64,000 bases of DNA. It comes from Rhodocyclus gracilis (GTDB taxonomy: Bacteria > Pseudomonadota > Gammaproteobacteria > Burkholderiales > Rhodocyclaceae). Within the stretch, counting starts at the first letter, position 1, and the number at the start of each line of letters is the position of its first letter. Both the position numbers and the translations under genes were made by a program. The notes below the pieces were generated by a model. That model had not been told where the DNA came from, did no database searches, and worked only from the letters and a program-made list of their open reading frames with translations. The DNA lies in assembly GCF_009617575.1 (NCBI RefSeq), contig NZ_WIXJ01000007.1, forward strand, positions 1 through 64,000, read 5' to 3'. Below are positions 33,526 through 43,358 of this stretch, piece by piece.

Positions 33526-33948
33526 TCAGGCAGCCGGCGCATCCACGTCGCCGTCGACGTAGTACCAGCGCCCTGCTTCGCAGACGAAGCGGCTGGTTTC
33601 GTGCAGGCGGTGCGCCCGTCCGCCGACGCGACAGCGGGCGATGAACTCAACCTCGGCCGTCGCTTCGCCCGTCTGTGCGTGGCGACGGATGTCGAGGCCG
33701 ATCCATTTTTGCGGCGGATCGTTTTCCCAGTCGAGCGACGCGGGCCGCGTCGACTCGTGCCAGGTCGCCAGAACGTAATCGGCGAGACGCAGCGAATAAG
33801 CCGCGTAGCGCGAGCGCATCAGACGCTCGGCATCGGCGGCGGCAGCGCCGGCATGGAGAGGCCCGCAACACTCCGCGTAGGGACGCGCGGAGTGGCAGGG
33901 GCAAGGGAGGGAAGAGGTGGGGGAGAGAGTAGGGGCGGCCTTTTTCAT
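33526..33948 (-). CDS. YchJ-family (UPF0225) SEC-C protein
   Basis: A 140-aa protein of the YchJ/UPF0225 family. The zinc-binding SEC-C-like N-terminus has CPCHSARPYAECCGPLH (residues 16-32). It is followed by an NTF2-like domain with MRSRYAAYSLRLADYVLATWH and the end RWYYVDGDV. Function unknown. It lies 21 bases downstream of the leuA stop region on the opposite orientation of pepN; 33269-33525 between pepN and this gene holds nothing I can support. Confidence 0.85.
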   Translation of the reverse strand: MKKAAPTLSPTSSLPCPCHSARPYAECCGPLHAGAAAADAERLMRSRYAAYSLRLADYVLATWHESTRPASLDWENDPPQKWIGLDIRRHAQTGEATAEVEFIARCRVGGRAHRLHETSRFVCEAGRWYYVDGDVDAPAA

Positions 33949-33969
33949 GCCGCGATTCTACCTCCCTCC

Positions 33970-35694
33970 TCAGGCGGTCTGCGCCTCGGCAACGGGCGTG
34001 GCCGCCGTGCGCACGGTCTCGCAGGCAGGGGCCGGCCGGCCGATGCGATTGACCGCGCTGACCAGCGCCTTGATCGACGCCGTGACGATATTGGCGTCGA
34101 TCCCCACACCGTAATGCGGCGCCGCGCCTTCGGCGACAACCTCCATGAACGAGCAGGCGCGTGCGTTACCGCCATCGCCGCTGCTTTCCAGCGAGCGCTC
34201 TTCGTAGCTGCGCACCTGCAAGGCGATCCCGGCGCTGCGCAGGGCAATCACCGCCGCGTCGATCGGGCCATTGCCTTCGCCCGTCAGGCAGCGCTCTTCG
34301 CCGGCAATACGCAGACGCAGACGGATGCCCTGCGCGCTGCCCTCGCCGAAGAGTTGGTGATCGAGGTACGCCACCGGCGTCGACGGCTCGAGATACGTCC
34401 GCGAGAAGAGGCCGAAGATCGCCTCGGCGTCGACTTCGCCGCCCTGCCGATCAGCCAGCGCCTGCACGACCGCCGAAAACTCGACCTGCAAACGACGTGG
34501 CAGAACGATGCCGTAGCCGGTCTCGAGGAGCCAGGCGACGCCGCCCTTGCCCGACTGGCTATTCACCCGAATGACCGAGGCGTAGCTGCGGCCGAGATCG
34601 GCCGGATCGATCGGCAGATACGGCACGCTCCACACCGATTCGGGCTTCTGCACGCTGAAGCCCTTGCGGATGGCGTCCTGGTGGGAGCCGGAGAAAGCCG
34701 TGAACACAAGGTCGCCGACGTAGGGGTGGCGCGGATGGATCGGCAACTGGTTGCAATCCTCGATGACGCGCGCGACGGCGTTGATGTCGGAGAAGTCGAG
34801 GTTCGGCGAGACGCCCTGCGTATACAGGTTGAGCGCCAGCGTCACCAGATCGACGTTGCCGGTGCGCTCGCCGTTGCCGAAGAGGCAGCCCTCGACGCGG
34901 TCGGCGCCGGCCATCAGGCCCAGTTCGGCGGCGGCAATGGCAGTACCGCGGTCGTTATGCGGATGCAGGCTGAGGATGATGCTGTCGCGACGCGCGAGGT
35001 GGCGATGCATCCATTCGATCTGGTCGGCGTAGACGTTCGGCGTCGTCACCTCGACGGTCGTCGGCAGGTTGAGGATGATTTTTTTGTCCGGCGTCGCGCC
35101 CCAGGCGGCGGTGACGGCGTCGCACACTTCGAGCGCGAAATCGAGCTCGGTGGCGGTGAAGGTTTCCGGGCTGTATTCGAGCACCCACTCGGTGTCCGGC
35201 TGCGCTTCGGCGAGTTCGCGGACAAGACGAACGGACGACACCGCCATGTCAATCACTTCCTGGCGGCTCATGCCGAAGACGAATTCGCGGAACGGCTTCG
35301 AGGTGGCGTTGTAGATGTGCACGATGGCGCGACGCGCACCGCGCAGCGATTCCATGGTGCGATGGATCAGATGCTCGCGCGCCTGCGTCAGCACTTCGAT
35401 GCTGACGTCGTCGGGGATGTGGCCGTCTTCGATCAGGCTACGCACAAAATCGAAATCGGTCTGCGACGCCGACGGGAAAGCGACTTCGATTTCCTTGAAG
35501 CCGATCTGACAGAGCATGGCGAAGAGGCGCAGCTTGCGCTCGGCGTCCATCGGCTCGAAGAGCGACTGGTTGCCGTCGCGCAGGTCGGTACTCATCCAGA
35601 TCGGCGCGCGATCGATGACGCGATTCGGCCATTGCCGGTCAGGCAGGCTGACCGGCGGGAAGGGAAGGTACTTGCTGGCGGGTTCGTGCAACAT
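33970..35694 (-). CDS. leuA: 2-isopropylmalate synthase
   Basis: A 574-aa enzyme that condenses acetyl-CoA and 2-oxoisovalerate, first step of leucine synthesis. Catalytic-domain features are [15 protein letters not shown] (about 34-48), the metal-binding [17 protein letters not shown] and [13 protein letters not shown]. The C-terminal third is the LeuA regulatory (leucine-binding) domain. The N-terminal [18 protein letters not shown] marks the longer type found in many beta- and actinobacteria. It is divergent from an Lrp-type regulator across a 177-base AT-rich gap that may carry Lrp sites. Confidence 0.95.
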   Translation of the reverse strand: MLHEPASKYLPFPPVSLPDRQWPNRVIDRAPIWMSTDLRDGNQSLFEPMDAERKLRLFAMLCQIGFKEIEVAFPSASQTDFDFVRSLIEDGHIPDDVSIEVLTQAREHLIHRTMESLRGARRAIVHIYNATSKPFREFVFGMSRQEVIDMAVSSVRLVRELAEAQPDTEWVLEYSPETFTATELDFALEVCDAVTAAWGATPDKKIILNLPTTVEVTTPNVYADQIEWMHRHLARRDSIILSLHPHNDRGTAIAAAELGLMAGADRVEGCLFGNGERTGNVDLVTLALNLYTQGVSPNLDFSDINAVARVIEDCNQLPIHPRHPYVGDLVFTAFSGSHQDAIRKGFSVQKPESVWSVPYLPIDPADLGRSYASVIRVNSQSGKGGVAWLLETGYGIVLPRRLQVEFSAVVQALADRQGGEVDAEAIFGLFSRTYLEPSTPVAYLDHQLFGEGSAQGIRLRLRIAGEERCLTGEGNGPIDAAVIALRSAGIALQVRSYEERSLESSGDGGNARACSFMEVVAEGAAPHYGVGIDANIVTASIKALVSAVNRIGRPAPACETVRTAATPVAEAQTA

Positions 35695-35871
35695 GATGAC
35701 GGCCTCCGGAATGCGATTTGAGAATGACGACAGACCGGCAAATCATAGTGCGGAAGCGCCCGCAGGTGCTTGCGTATTCGATGCAAAAATTACCCTGAAT
35801 CAGCAGATAATTGCCACGTTAAAATCTATATCAACATAAAATAGCCGCTAAAAAGAAAACGGGGCAATCAC

Positions 35872-36345
35872 ATGCAACTCGACCGCTACGACTTACAGAT
35901 TCTGCATATCCTTCAGGAGGACGGCCGGATCAGCAATCAGGATCTCGCCGACCGCATCGGCCTGTCGCCGTCGCCGTGCCTGCGGCGGGTGCGCGCGCTG
36001 GAAGAGGCCGGCATCATTGCCGGCTACCGGGCGCAGATCAACGCCAAGGCACTCGGCCTGTCGCTGACGGCGCTAATCCATATTTCCATGGACCAGCACA
36101 CGCCGGAGCGCTTCGCCTCCTTCGAGGCCGCCATCAGCACGATGCCCGAAGTGCTCGAATGCCTGCTGATCACCGGCCAGGACGCCGATTACCAGTTGAA
36201 GGTCGTCGTCCGTGACATGGAGGCGTACCAGGAACTGCTGCTCAACCGCATCAACCGCGCGCCCGGCGTGACGGGTGTGCATTCGAGCTTCGTCTTGCGG
36301 CGCGTCGTGCAGCAGCGTCGACTGCCGCTCGGCACTGCGTCTTAG
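35872..36345 (+). CDS. Lrp/AsnC-family regulator
   Basis: A 157-aa regulator. The helix-turn-helix (about 5-60) has YDLQILHILQEDGRISNQDLAD and LSPSPCLRRVRALEEAGII, given here by position. The C-terminal RAM domain (about 68-145) has ECLLITGQDADYQLKVVV and APGVTGVHSSFVLRRV. It is divergent from leuA, so leucine biosynthesis is a likely target, with amino acid as effector. It ends overlapping the TetR gene tail to tail by 4 bases. Confidence 0.9.
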   Translation: MQLDRYDLQILHILQEDGRISNQDLADRIGLSPSPCLRRVRALEEAGIIAGYRAQINAKALGLSLTALIHISMDQHTPERFASFEAAISTMPEVLECLLITGQDADYQLKVVVRDMEAYQELLLNRINRAPGVTGVHSSFVLRRVVQQRRLPLGTAS

Positions 36346-36971
36346 GCGCGGGGAGGCGTAATGCGGCGCAGCGCGACGTGCGTGTGAATCATGTCTTCGA
36401 CCTGATCGCGCCACTCCGTGCCCGGCGACGACGCCAGCCAGTTATTGAACAGACCGCGCACGAAAGAAACGCTGTCGAGCGCCATCGCATCGGGGTCAAG
36501 CTCGGGACGCATGATGCCCAGCGCCAGGGCCTGCTGATAGGCGGTCGTCAGTTTCGCCTGAAACTCGACGCAAGGCCTGTTGACCTCCTGTAGCACCGAA
36601 GCGAACTCGTCGACGTACTCGCAGCGGAACGACATGATCTCGTAAGTCTCGCGAGCCGCCGGACAGGTGCTCATGGTGCGGAAGAAATAGACCATCGACT
36701 GTTCGATGGCATCGAGCGGGTCGCCGCTCTCGTCGCCGAAGAGGAAAGCGTCGGCCCTGTCGATCACCGCCAGCGAGGTTTCGCGCATGGCAAAAAACAA
36801 GGCTGCCTTATCGGCAAAATGCCAATAGACTGCACCCCGTGTCACCCCCGCCGCCGCCGCGACCTTTTCCAGCGAAGTCCGGCTGACGCCGCATTGATGA
36901 AATGTTTTTCGCGCAGCCTCAATGATCTGCAGACGCGTCCGCTCCGCGTCTTCCTTCGTTCTCCTGACCAT
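36342..36971 (-). CDS. TetR-family repressor of RND pump (AcrR/TtgR-like)
   Basis: A 209-aa repressor. The N-terminal MVRRTKEDAERTRLQII and GVSRTSLEKVAAAAGVTRGAVYWHF (positions about 27-51) are close to AcrR, TtgR and SmeT. The C-terminal ligand domain matches in length. The ATG at 36971 is chosen for the standard N-terminus. It is divergent from the efflux operon and an AcrR-like operator lies in the shared gap (37083-37106), so it almost surely represses that operon and itself. Confidence 0.9.
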   Translation of the reverse strand: MVRRTKEDAERTRLQIIEAARKTFHQCGVSRTSLEKVAAAAGVTRGAVYWHFADKAALFFAMRETSLAVIDRADAFLFGDESGDPLDAIEQSMVYFFRTMSTCPAARETYEIMSFRCEYVDEFASVLQEVNRPCVEFQAKLTTAYQQALALGIMRPELDPDAMALDSVSFVRGLFNNWLASSPGTEWRDQVEDMIHTHVALRRITPPRA

Positions 36972-37082
36972 GGGTCTAGCCTCCTGCGACCACCGAATGC
37001 ATTTTGTTACCCCTTTCACCGTACGCCGATGCGAACCGATGCCAACATGGCAGGTCTGCGTTACGCAATATGGCCGACTATT

Positions 37083-37106
37083 TACATACATTGTTGATTG
37101 TATATA
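37083..37106. promoter_or_regulatory. AcrR-like operator before the efflux operon
   Basis: TACATACA, 8 bases, TGTATATA: nearly the 24-bp operator bound by E. coli AcrR (TACATACA with TGTATGTA). It lies 35 bases before the membrane-fusion start, in the gap shared with the divergent TetR gene. Confidence 0.75.
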
Positions 37107-37140
37107 ATTCACCCCAGAAATGCCACCCAAGGAATTCTCC

Positions 37141-38472
37141 ATGCCCCTTCGCACGCCCGCCCCGTCTGCACTTCGTGCCGATTCCCGCCCGTCTCTGACG
37201 CCTGACATGCCCGGACGTTTGCGTCCGCTGGCGCTCGCCGGTGCCGCCCTGATCGCGGCGCTGACCGCCGCCTGCTCAGGATCGAAAGCACCGGAGCAAA
37301 GCGGCCCGCCGCCCGCCATGCCGGTAACGGTTCTCGAAGCACAGCCGCAGCAACTGCCGGCCGTCATCGAACTGATGGCGCAAACCGAAGGCGCCAAGGA
37401 AACCGAAGTGCGCGCCCGTGTCGGCGGCATCCTGATCAAGCGCCTGTATCAGGAAGGCGCACTGGTCAAAGCCGGCCAGCCGCTCTTCCAGATCGACCCG
37501 GTGCCGTACCAGATCGCTCTCGCCGACGCGACCGCCAAGGCCGAGCAAACGGCGCGCGAAGAAGCCCGTCTCAAGGGCCTGTTGGCGCAACAAGCCGTCA
37601 GCCGCAAGGAATACGACGACGCCACCTCAAATAACGCCGTCGCACAGGCAGCGCTGCGTCAGGCGCAGCTCAATCTGTCGTGGACGACGGTAACGGCGCC
37701 GGTTTCCGGCGTCTCCGGCCGCGCCGCCAAGTCTGAAGGCAACCTCATCGCCGCCGGCGAAGGCGGTCTGCTGACCTCCGTCTATCAGTCCAACCCGATG
37801 TGGGTGAGCTTCGGCCTCTCGGAAAGCGACAGCGCCAAGCTGCCCGGTGGCGTGCTCAAGCCCGGCATGGTCTCGGGCGTCGAACTCATCCTGCCGGACG
37901 GCTCGACCTACACGCAGACCGGCAAGATCAACTTCCTCGCCAGCACCATCGACACCACCCTCGGCACGCAGCAACTGCGCGCCGAATTCCCGAACCCCGA
38001 TGGCCGCCTGCTGCCGGGACAATTCGTGCGCGTCCGGCTGCTGAGCGGCATGCGCAACAACGTTTATCTCGTACCGCAAGCCGCCGTCGTGCAGACCGAA
38101 CAGGGCAACCTCGTCATGGTCGCCGACGCCAACAACAAGGTCACGCCGCATCCGGTGCAGACCGCCGAATGGCGCGGCAAGGACTGGGTCGTCACCGGCG
38201 GCCTGCAACCGGGCGACAAGGTCATCGTCGACAACCTGATGAAGCTGCGTCCGGGCGCTGCCGTCCTGCCGCACCCGCCGCAAGCCCCCGGCGCACCGGG
38301 CGCACCCGGCGCCGCGCCGGCAGGCAAGGACACGCCGCCCGCCAAGGACGCCGCTCCAGCCAAAGAGGCTGCCAGCAAGGACGCCGCCGCCGAAAAGCCC
38401 GCGGCCGGCGACAAAGCCGCGCCGTCCGCTCCCGCCGCACAACCCGCCGCCACCCCGCCGGCCAAGGGCTAA
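37141..38472 (+). CDS. RND efflux membrane-fusion lipoprotein (AcrA-like)
   Basis: The periplasmic adaptor of an RND pump, 443 aa. A signal peptide with lipobox LTAAC (Cys at about 45) follows a long basic N-terminus. Motifs are ARVGGILIKRLYQEGALVKAGQPLF (biotinyl-lipoyl part, by position about 93-117), a hairpin of heptads and TVTAPVSGVSGRAAKSEGNL. The last 70 residues are a Pro/Ala/Lys tail (APGAPGAPGA, KDAAPAKEAA), unusual for the family. The ATG at 37141 is preferred over 37120 because of the spacing to AAGGAA. First gene of the operon. Confidence 0.93.
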   Translation: MPLRTPAPSALRADSRPSLTPDMPGRLRPLALAGAALIAALTAACSGSKAPEQSGPPPAMPVTVLEAQPQQLPAVIELMAQTEGAKETEVRARVGGILIKRLYQEGALVKAGQPLFQIDPVPYQIALADATAKAEQTAREEARLKGLLAQQAVSRKEYDDATSNNAVAQAALRQAQLNLSWTTVTAPVSGVSGRAAKSEGNLIAAGEGGLLTSVYQSNPMWVSFGLSESDSAKLPGGVLKPGMVSGVELILPDGSTYTQTGKINFLASTIDTTLGTQQLRAEFPNPDGRLLPGQFVRVRLLSGMRNNVYLVPQAAVVQTEQGNLVMVADANNKVTPHPVQTAEWRGKDWVVTGGLQPGDKVIVDNLMKLRPGAAVLPHPPQAPGAPGAPGAAPAGKDTPPAKDAAPAKEAASKDAAAEKPAAGDKAAPSAPAAQPAATPPAKG

Positions 38473-38484
38473 GCGGAGGCTGCC

Positions 38485-41400
38485 ATGTCACGATTCTTCA
38501 TCAGCCGACCGATCTTCGCATCGGTCATCTCGATCGTCATCGTCATCGCCGGGCTGGTTGCCTCGCGTGTGCTGCCGATCGCCCAATACCCGCAGATCGC
38601 GCCGCCGACGGTGCTGATCACCGCCACCTATCCGGGCGCCTCAGCCGAAACGCTGGCCAAAACCGTCGCTGCGCCGATTGAGGAACAACTCAACGGCGTC
38701 GAAGGCCTGCTCTACTTCAACTCGTCGGCCTCCGCCAACGGCAGCGTGACGATCACCGCCACCTTCGAGGTCGGCACCAATGTCGACATGGCGTCGGTAA
38801 ACGTCAACAACCGCGTCAAGGCGGCCGAACCGCGCCTGCCGGAGGAAGTGCGGCGTAACGGCGTCATCGTCCAGAAGCGCTCGACCGACATTCTGCAAGT
38901 GGTCTCGCTGCAATCGACCAACACGAAGTTCGGCACGCTCTTCCTATCCAACTACGCGAGCCTCAACATCGTCGATGAGTTGAAGCGGCTGAAGGGTGTC
39001 GGCGACGTCACCATCTTCGGCGCGCAAGACTACTCGATGCGCGTCTGGCTGCGCCCTGACCGCATGGCGCAACTGGGGATCACGACCACCGATATCGCCA
39101 ATGCGATCAGCGCGCAAAACGCGCAGAACGCCGCCGGCAAGGTCGGCCAGGCACCGTCCTCCTCCGACCAGATGCTGGTCTACACCGTCACCGCCAAGGG
39201 CCGCCTGCTAACGCCGGAAGAATTCGGCAACATCGTCATCCGCAGCAGCGCCGACGGCGGCAAGTACGGCGGCGTGCTGCGCCTGAAGGATGTGGCGCGC
39301 GTCGAACTGGGCGCCTACAGCTACGACCAGACCGCCTCGCTCGACGGCAAGCCGACCATCGCCATGGGCGTCTTCCTGCAAACCGGCGCCAACGCGCTGG
39401 AGGTAGCCGAACTGGTGAAGTCGCGCATGAACGAGCTGCAAGGCAAGTTCCCCGAAGGCGTCAGCTACGTCATCCCCTTCGACACGACGCACTTCGTCTC
39501 GGCGTCGATTGAAGAAGTCGTGAAGACCCTCATCGAAGCGATGCTGATGGTGCTGCTCGTCGTCTTCGTCTTCCTGCAAAACTGGCGGGCGACGCTGATC
39601 CCGATGATCGCCGTGCCGATCTCGCTGATCGGCACCTTCGCCGGCCTCTATGTCTTCGGCTTCTCGATCAACACGCTGACGCTCTTCGCGCTGGTCCTGG
39701 CCATCGGCATCGTCGTCGATGACGCGATCATCATTCTCGAAAACGTCGAACGTCTGATGTCCGAGAAGAAACTCTCGCCCTTCGACGCCGCCGTCGAGGC
39801 CATGCGCGAAGTCACCGGCGCCATCGTCGCCATCGTTCTCGTGCTCTGCGCGGTGTTTGTCCCGGTCGCCTTCCTCGGCGGCATCGCCGGCAAGCTCTAC
39901 CAGCAGTTCGCCGTCACCGTCGCCATCGCCGTCGTCATCTCCGGCACGGTTGCGCTGACGCTGACGCCGGCCCTGTGCGCGCTGCTGCTCAAGCCGACGC
40001 ATACCGAGAGCAAGCTCTTTGCCCCGTTCAACCGCCTCTTCGGCGCCTTCACCCGCTCGTACACCCGTACAGTTGGTCGCGTGCTGCGCTTTGACCTCAT
40101 CGGCGTCGTCGTTTTCGCCGGCATGGTCGGGCTGGGTGGCTACCTCATCAAAACCATCCCCGGCAGCTTCGTGCCGTCGGAAGACCAGGGCTACCTGATT
40201 TCCGCCCTGATGCTGCCGGACGGCGCGACGCTCAAGCGCACGCAGGACACCGGCGATCTGATGCGGCAAATGGTCAGCAAGAACAACGGCGTCGACCACA
40301 CCATCATCATCTCCGGCTTCGACCTGATCGGTGGCGGCAACAAGACCAACGCCGGCACGATCTTCATGCCGCTGAAAGACTGGAGCGAACGTAAGGACGC
40401 CCCGGCGGAATCGCTCGCCAAGCAGTTCTCCGGCGCCGGCTTCATGCTGCCGGACGGCCTCGCCCTCGTCTTCAACCCGCCGCCCATCATGGGTCTCGGT
40501 AGCGCGGGCGGTTTCGAGGTCTACGTGCAGAACCGCGTCGATGGCGACGCCAAGAAGCTCAACGAAGTGGTGCAGGGTCTCATCGCCGCGCTCAAGGAGC
40601 GCAAGGAACTGACCGGCATCAATACGTTCTTCCGGCCGACCATCCCGCAACTCTTCGTCGAAGTCGACGAGCCGAAGGCGCTGTCGCTCGGCGTCAGCCT
40701 GTCCGACGTCTATACGACGCTGCAAAGCACGATGGGTGCGCTCTACGTCAATGACTTCAACAAGGCCGGTCGCGTCTATCGCGTGCAGTTGCAGGCCGAA
40801 CCGCGCTTCCGTCAGACGCCGGACGACATCGGCAAGGTTTACGTGCGCAGCGCGACGACCAACGCGATGATCCCGATCTCGGCCTTTGCACGCGTCAAGA
40901 ACGTCGTCGGCCCGGAACAGGTGGAACGCTTCAACGGCTTCATCGCCGCCAAGATCCTCGGCAATACCGCGCCCGGCATCAGCTCCGGCGACGCCATCCG
41001 CATCGTCGAAGAAACCGCCAAGGCGACGCTGCCGAGCGGCTACGACATTGCCTGGACCGGTCAGGCGTATCAGGAAAAGCGCTCGTCCGGCTCCTCGGCA
41101 CAAGCCTTCGGTTTCGCCATCATCATGGTCTTCCTGATCCTCGCCGCGCAGTACGAGAAGTGGACGCTGCCAATCGCCGTCATCATGGCCGTGCCTTTCG
41201 CGCTCTTTGGCGCGCTGGCGGCGATCTGGATTCGTGGCATGCCGAACGACATCTACTTCCAGATCGGTCTGGTGGTGCTGATCGGGCTAGCCTCAAAGAA
41301 CGCCATCCTGATCGTCGAATTCGCCGCGCAGAAATACGCGGAAGGGATGAGCAGCATCGACGCGGCCATCGAAGCGGCACGCCTGCGCTTCCGCCCCATT

Positions 41401-41634
41401 GTCATGACCTCGCTGGCCTTCGCCTTCGGCGTCTTCCCGCTGGTCAAGGCCAGCGGTGCCGGCGCCGCGGCGCGGCAATCGATGGGCACCGGCGTCTTCG
41501 GCGGCATGCTCGCGGCCACCTTCATCGCCACCCTGTTCATCCCGCTCTTCTTCAAGTGGCTCGAACGCGGCAAGCGCAACCTGCCCGCCGGCCACACCCA
41601 TCACAGCGACGCCGAAACGGAGAAGCACGCGTGA
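38485..41634 (+). CDS. RND efflux transporter (AcrB/MexB type)
   Basis: The inner-membrane proton-driven pump, 1049 aa, full length for the HAE1 family. Start MSRFFISRPIFASVISIVIV (TM1). The proton-relay aspartates are in IGIVVDDAIIILENVERLM (TM4). The trimerisation and pore domains are intact, and 12 hydrophobic segments are present. It lies 12 bases after the adaptor gene and overlaps the outer-membrane gene by four bases (GTGA). Multidrug export is the family role; substrates here are unknown. Confidence 0.96.
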   Translation: MSRFFISRPIFASVISIVIVIAGLVASRVLPIAQYPQIAPPTVLITATYPGASAETLAKTVAAPIEEQLNGVEGLLYFNSSASANGSVTITATFEVGTNVDMASVNVNNRVKAAEPRLPEEVRRNGVIVQKRSTDILQVVSLQSTNTKFGTLFLSNYASLNIVDELKRLKGVGDVTIFGAQDYSMRVWLRPDRMAQLGITTTDIANAISAQNAQNAAGKVGQAPSSSDQMLVYTVTAKGRLLTPEEFGNIVIRSSADGGKYGGVLRLKDVARVELGAYSYDQTASLDGKPTIAMGVFLQTGANALEVAELVKSRMNELQGKFPEGVSYVIPFDTTHFVSASIEEVVKTLIEAMLMVLLVVFVFLQNWRATLIPMIAVPISLIGTFAGLYVFGFSINTLTLFALVLAIGIVVDDAIIILENVERLMSEKKLSPFDAAVEAMREVTGAIVAIVLVLCAVFVPVAFLGGIAGKLYQQFAVTVAIAVVISGTVALTLTPALCALLLKPTHTESKLFAPFNRLFGAFTRSYTRTVGRVLRFDLIGVVVFAGMVGLGGYLIKTIPGSFVPSEDQGYLISALMLPDGATLKRTQDTGDLMRQMVSKNNGVDHTIIISGFDLIGGGNKTNAGTIFMPLKDWSERKDAPAESLAKQFSGAGFMLPDGLALVFNPPPIMGLGSAGGFEVYVQNRVDGDAKKLNEVVQGLIAALKERKELTGINTFFRPTIPQLFVEVDEPKALSLGVSLSDVYTTLQSTMGALYVNDFNKAGRVYRVQLQAEPRFRQTPDDIGKVYVRSATTNAMIPISAFARVKNVVGPEQVERFNGFIAAKILGNTAPGISSGDAIRIVEETAKATLPSGYDIAWTGQAYQEKRSSGSSAQAFGFAIIMVFLILAAQYEKWTLPIAVIMAVPFALFGALAAIWIRGMPNDIYFQIGLVVLIGLASKNAILIVEFAAQKYAEGMSSIDAAIEAARLRFRPIVMTSLAFAFGVFPLVKASGAGAAARQSMGTGVFGGMLAATFIATLFIPLFFKWLERGKRNLPAGHTHHSDAETEKHA

Positions 41635-43184
41635 ACGCCCGGATCACTCCCACCCCCACCCTGCTGGCTTCCCTGATCGCGCTGGCGCTCGCCGGCTGCG
41701 CGGTCGGCCCGGACTACCACCGCCCGTCCGCCACGCTGCCGGAATCCTTCGGCGAGGCCGGCGCGACGGCAGCGGCGAACGACGGCAACGCCAGCGCCGC
41801 AACCGCACCCGCCGCAAGCACTGCCAACCCGGCCAGCAGCACCGCGGAGAGCAGCAAAGCCACGGCGGCCACCGCCGCCCCGGCCGCCGACAACACCGCC
41901 GCCGCCAGCCAGAGCATTCGCAAGGACTGGTGGACGCTGTTTGGTGACGACACGCTCAACCAGCTCGTCACACAGGCGCAAGCAAGCAATCAGGACCTGC
42001 GACTCGCCGTCGCCCGCGTCGAGGAGGCCGAGGGCCTGCTGCGCGAAGTCGGCGCGGCGCAGTTTCCGTCGGTCAACGCGCAGGCCGGCAGCAGCCGCAC
42101 GCAGGTCAGCAACGCCGATTACACGGTCATGCCGCCGCGCCAGCGCGATCTGCGCACGGCAGGCCTCAGCACCTCCTTCGAGATCGACCTCTGGGGCCGG
42201 CTGCGCCGCGCCACCGAGGCCGCCCGCGCGCAGGCGCTGTCGTCCCGTTACGCACGCGACACCGTCGAGCTGTCGGTCGCCGGTCTGGTCAGCACGGCCT
42301 ACCTGTCGCTGCGCGCTTACGATGCGGAAATCATCGCCACCGACGAGAGCCGGACGAGCCGCAAGGACTCGCTGCGCATCGCCAACAGCCGCTTTGAAGG
42401 CGGTCTCGCCTCGGCGCTCGACGTCGCGCAAGCCGAAGGCGCACTGGCCGCTGCCGACGCGCAACTGGCCAGCCTGCGCCAGCAGCGCGCCCTGATGCAA
42501 AACCAGCTGGCGCTGCTCACCGGCCAACCGGGCCTCACCATCGCGCCGGGCGACCTGCGACAACTGCCGCTGCCGCCGCTGCCGCCAGCCGGCTTGCCGT
42601 CGTCGCTGATCGAGGGCCGGCCGGATGTGCGTCAGGCCGAAGAAACGCTCGTCGCCGCCAACGCCAAGATCGGCGTCGCCAAAGCCGCTTTCTTCCCGCA
42701 ACTGGACCTGACCGGCACGCTCGGCAGCGAAAGCTCGGCGATGAAGAAGCTCTTCACCTCGCCCGCTGGCGTCTGGTCGCTCGGTCTGAACGCCAGCATG
42801 CCGGTCTTCGACATGGGCGCCACTGCGGCGCGGGTCGATCAAGCCAGCGCGCAGCAGAAGCAGGCGCTCGCCAGCTACCAGAAAGCCGTGCAGACGGCCT
42901 TCAAGGAGGTCATGGACGCGCTCGTCACCCTGCGTGAAACCGGCGAAAGCGAACGCGCCCAGGCACAGCGTGTCGATGCGACGACGCGGGCGCAGCGCAT
43001 CGCGCAGGCGCGTTACGAAGCCGGCTACTCGGGCTTCCTCGACGTGCTCGACGCGCAGCGCAGCGCCAACGACGCGCTGGTCAGCTACGTCGACACGCGT
43101 CAGGCGCGTCTGGCAGCGGTCGTCGCCCTCTTCAAGGCACTCGGCGGCGGCTGGCAGGACAACTCGCCGCGCGCGAAGGACTGA
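41631..43184 (+). CDS. RND outer-membrane factor lipoprotein (NodT family)
   Basis: A 517-aa outer-membrane channel of the OprM/NodT group. It has a short signal peptide with lipobox ALAGC, VGPDYHRP after it, and then an Ala/Thr/Ser-rich insertion of about 50 residues (about 45-95) not usual in the family. The two repeated helical halves follow, with LWGRLRRATEAARA and ARYEAGYSGFLDVLDAQRS. The start is GTG 41631, overlapping the transporter stop. It completes the tripartite pump. Confidence 0.93.
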   Translation: MNARITPTPTLLASLIALALAGCAVGPDYHRPSATLPESFGEAGATAAANDGNASAATAPAASTANPASSTAESSKATAATAAPAADNTAAASQSIRKDWWTLFGDDTLNQLVTQAQASNQDLRLAVARVEEAEGLLREVGAAQFPSVNAQAGSSRTQVSNADYTVMPPRQRDLRTAGLSTSFEIDLWGRLRRATEAARAQALSSRYARDTVELSVAGLVSTAYLSLRAYDAEIIATDESRTSRKDSLRIANSRFEGGLASALDVAQAEGALAAADAQLASLRQQRALMQNQLALLTGQPGLTIAPGDLRQLPLPPLPPAGLPSSLIEGRPDVRQAEETLVAANAKIGVAKAAFFPQLDLTGTLGSESSAMKKLFTSPAGVWSLGLNASMPVFDMGATAARVDQASAQQKQALASYQKAVQTAFKEVMDALVTLRETGESERAQAQRVDATTRAQRIAQARYEAGYSGFLDVLDAQRSANDALVSYVDTRQARLAAVVALFKALGGGWQDNSPRAKD

Positions 43185-43312
43185 GCAACCTCCGGGCAGG
43201 CGCAGTCACTCGATCCCAGTCCCTTCTGCCCAAAACGCGAAGGCGACGCAGCGGCGAGAGCGACGCACCGAAAAAGGCGGCAATCCAATCCCGCCCAAAG
43301 ATGCACCAGCCG

Positions 43313-43348
43313 CAGGCCGGCGCCCGACATCGGACGCCGGCCTTTTTT
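43313..43348 (+). terminator. Terminator of the RND operon
   Basis: AGGCCGGCG (43313-43321) and CGCCGGCCT (43334-43342), then seven T. A 9-bp GC-rich stem, between the convergent efflux operon and the ABC-F gene. Confidence 0.85.
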
Positions 43349-43358
43349 TATCGGTGCC

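Noticed and set aside
33601-35721. Open frame of 706 aa on the plus strand opposite leuA and ychJ
   Set aside because: It spans two unrelated genes, is rich in Arg, Gly and His, and shows no motif; leuA on the other strand is certain.
38260-38472. Short tandem repeats in the adaptor gene tail (APGAPGAPGA region)
   Set aside because: They are codon-level low-complexity repeats of a Pro/Ala linker, without sign of a DNA function.
39208-41103. Open frame of 631 aa opposite the RND transporter
   Set aside because: Antisense shadow of an AcrB gene with typical Arg/Asp/Gly/His-rich composition.
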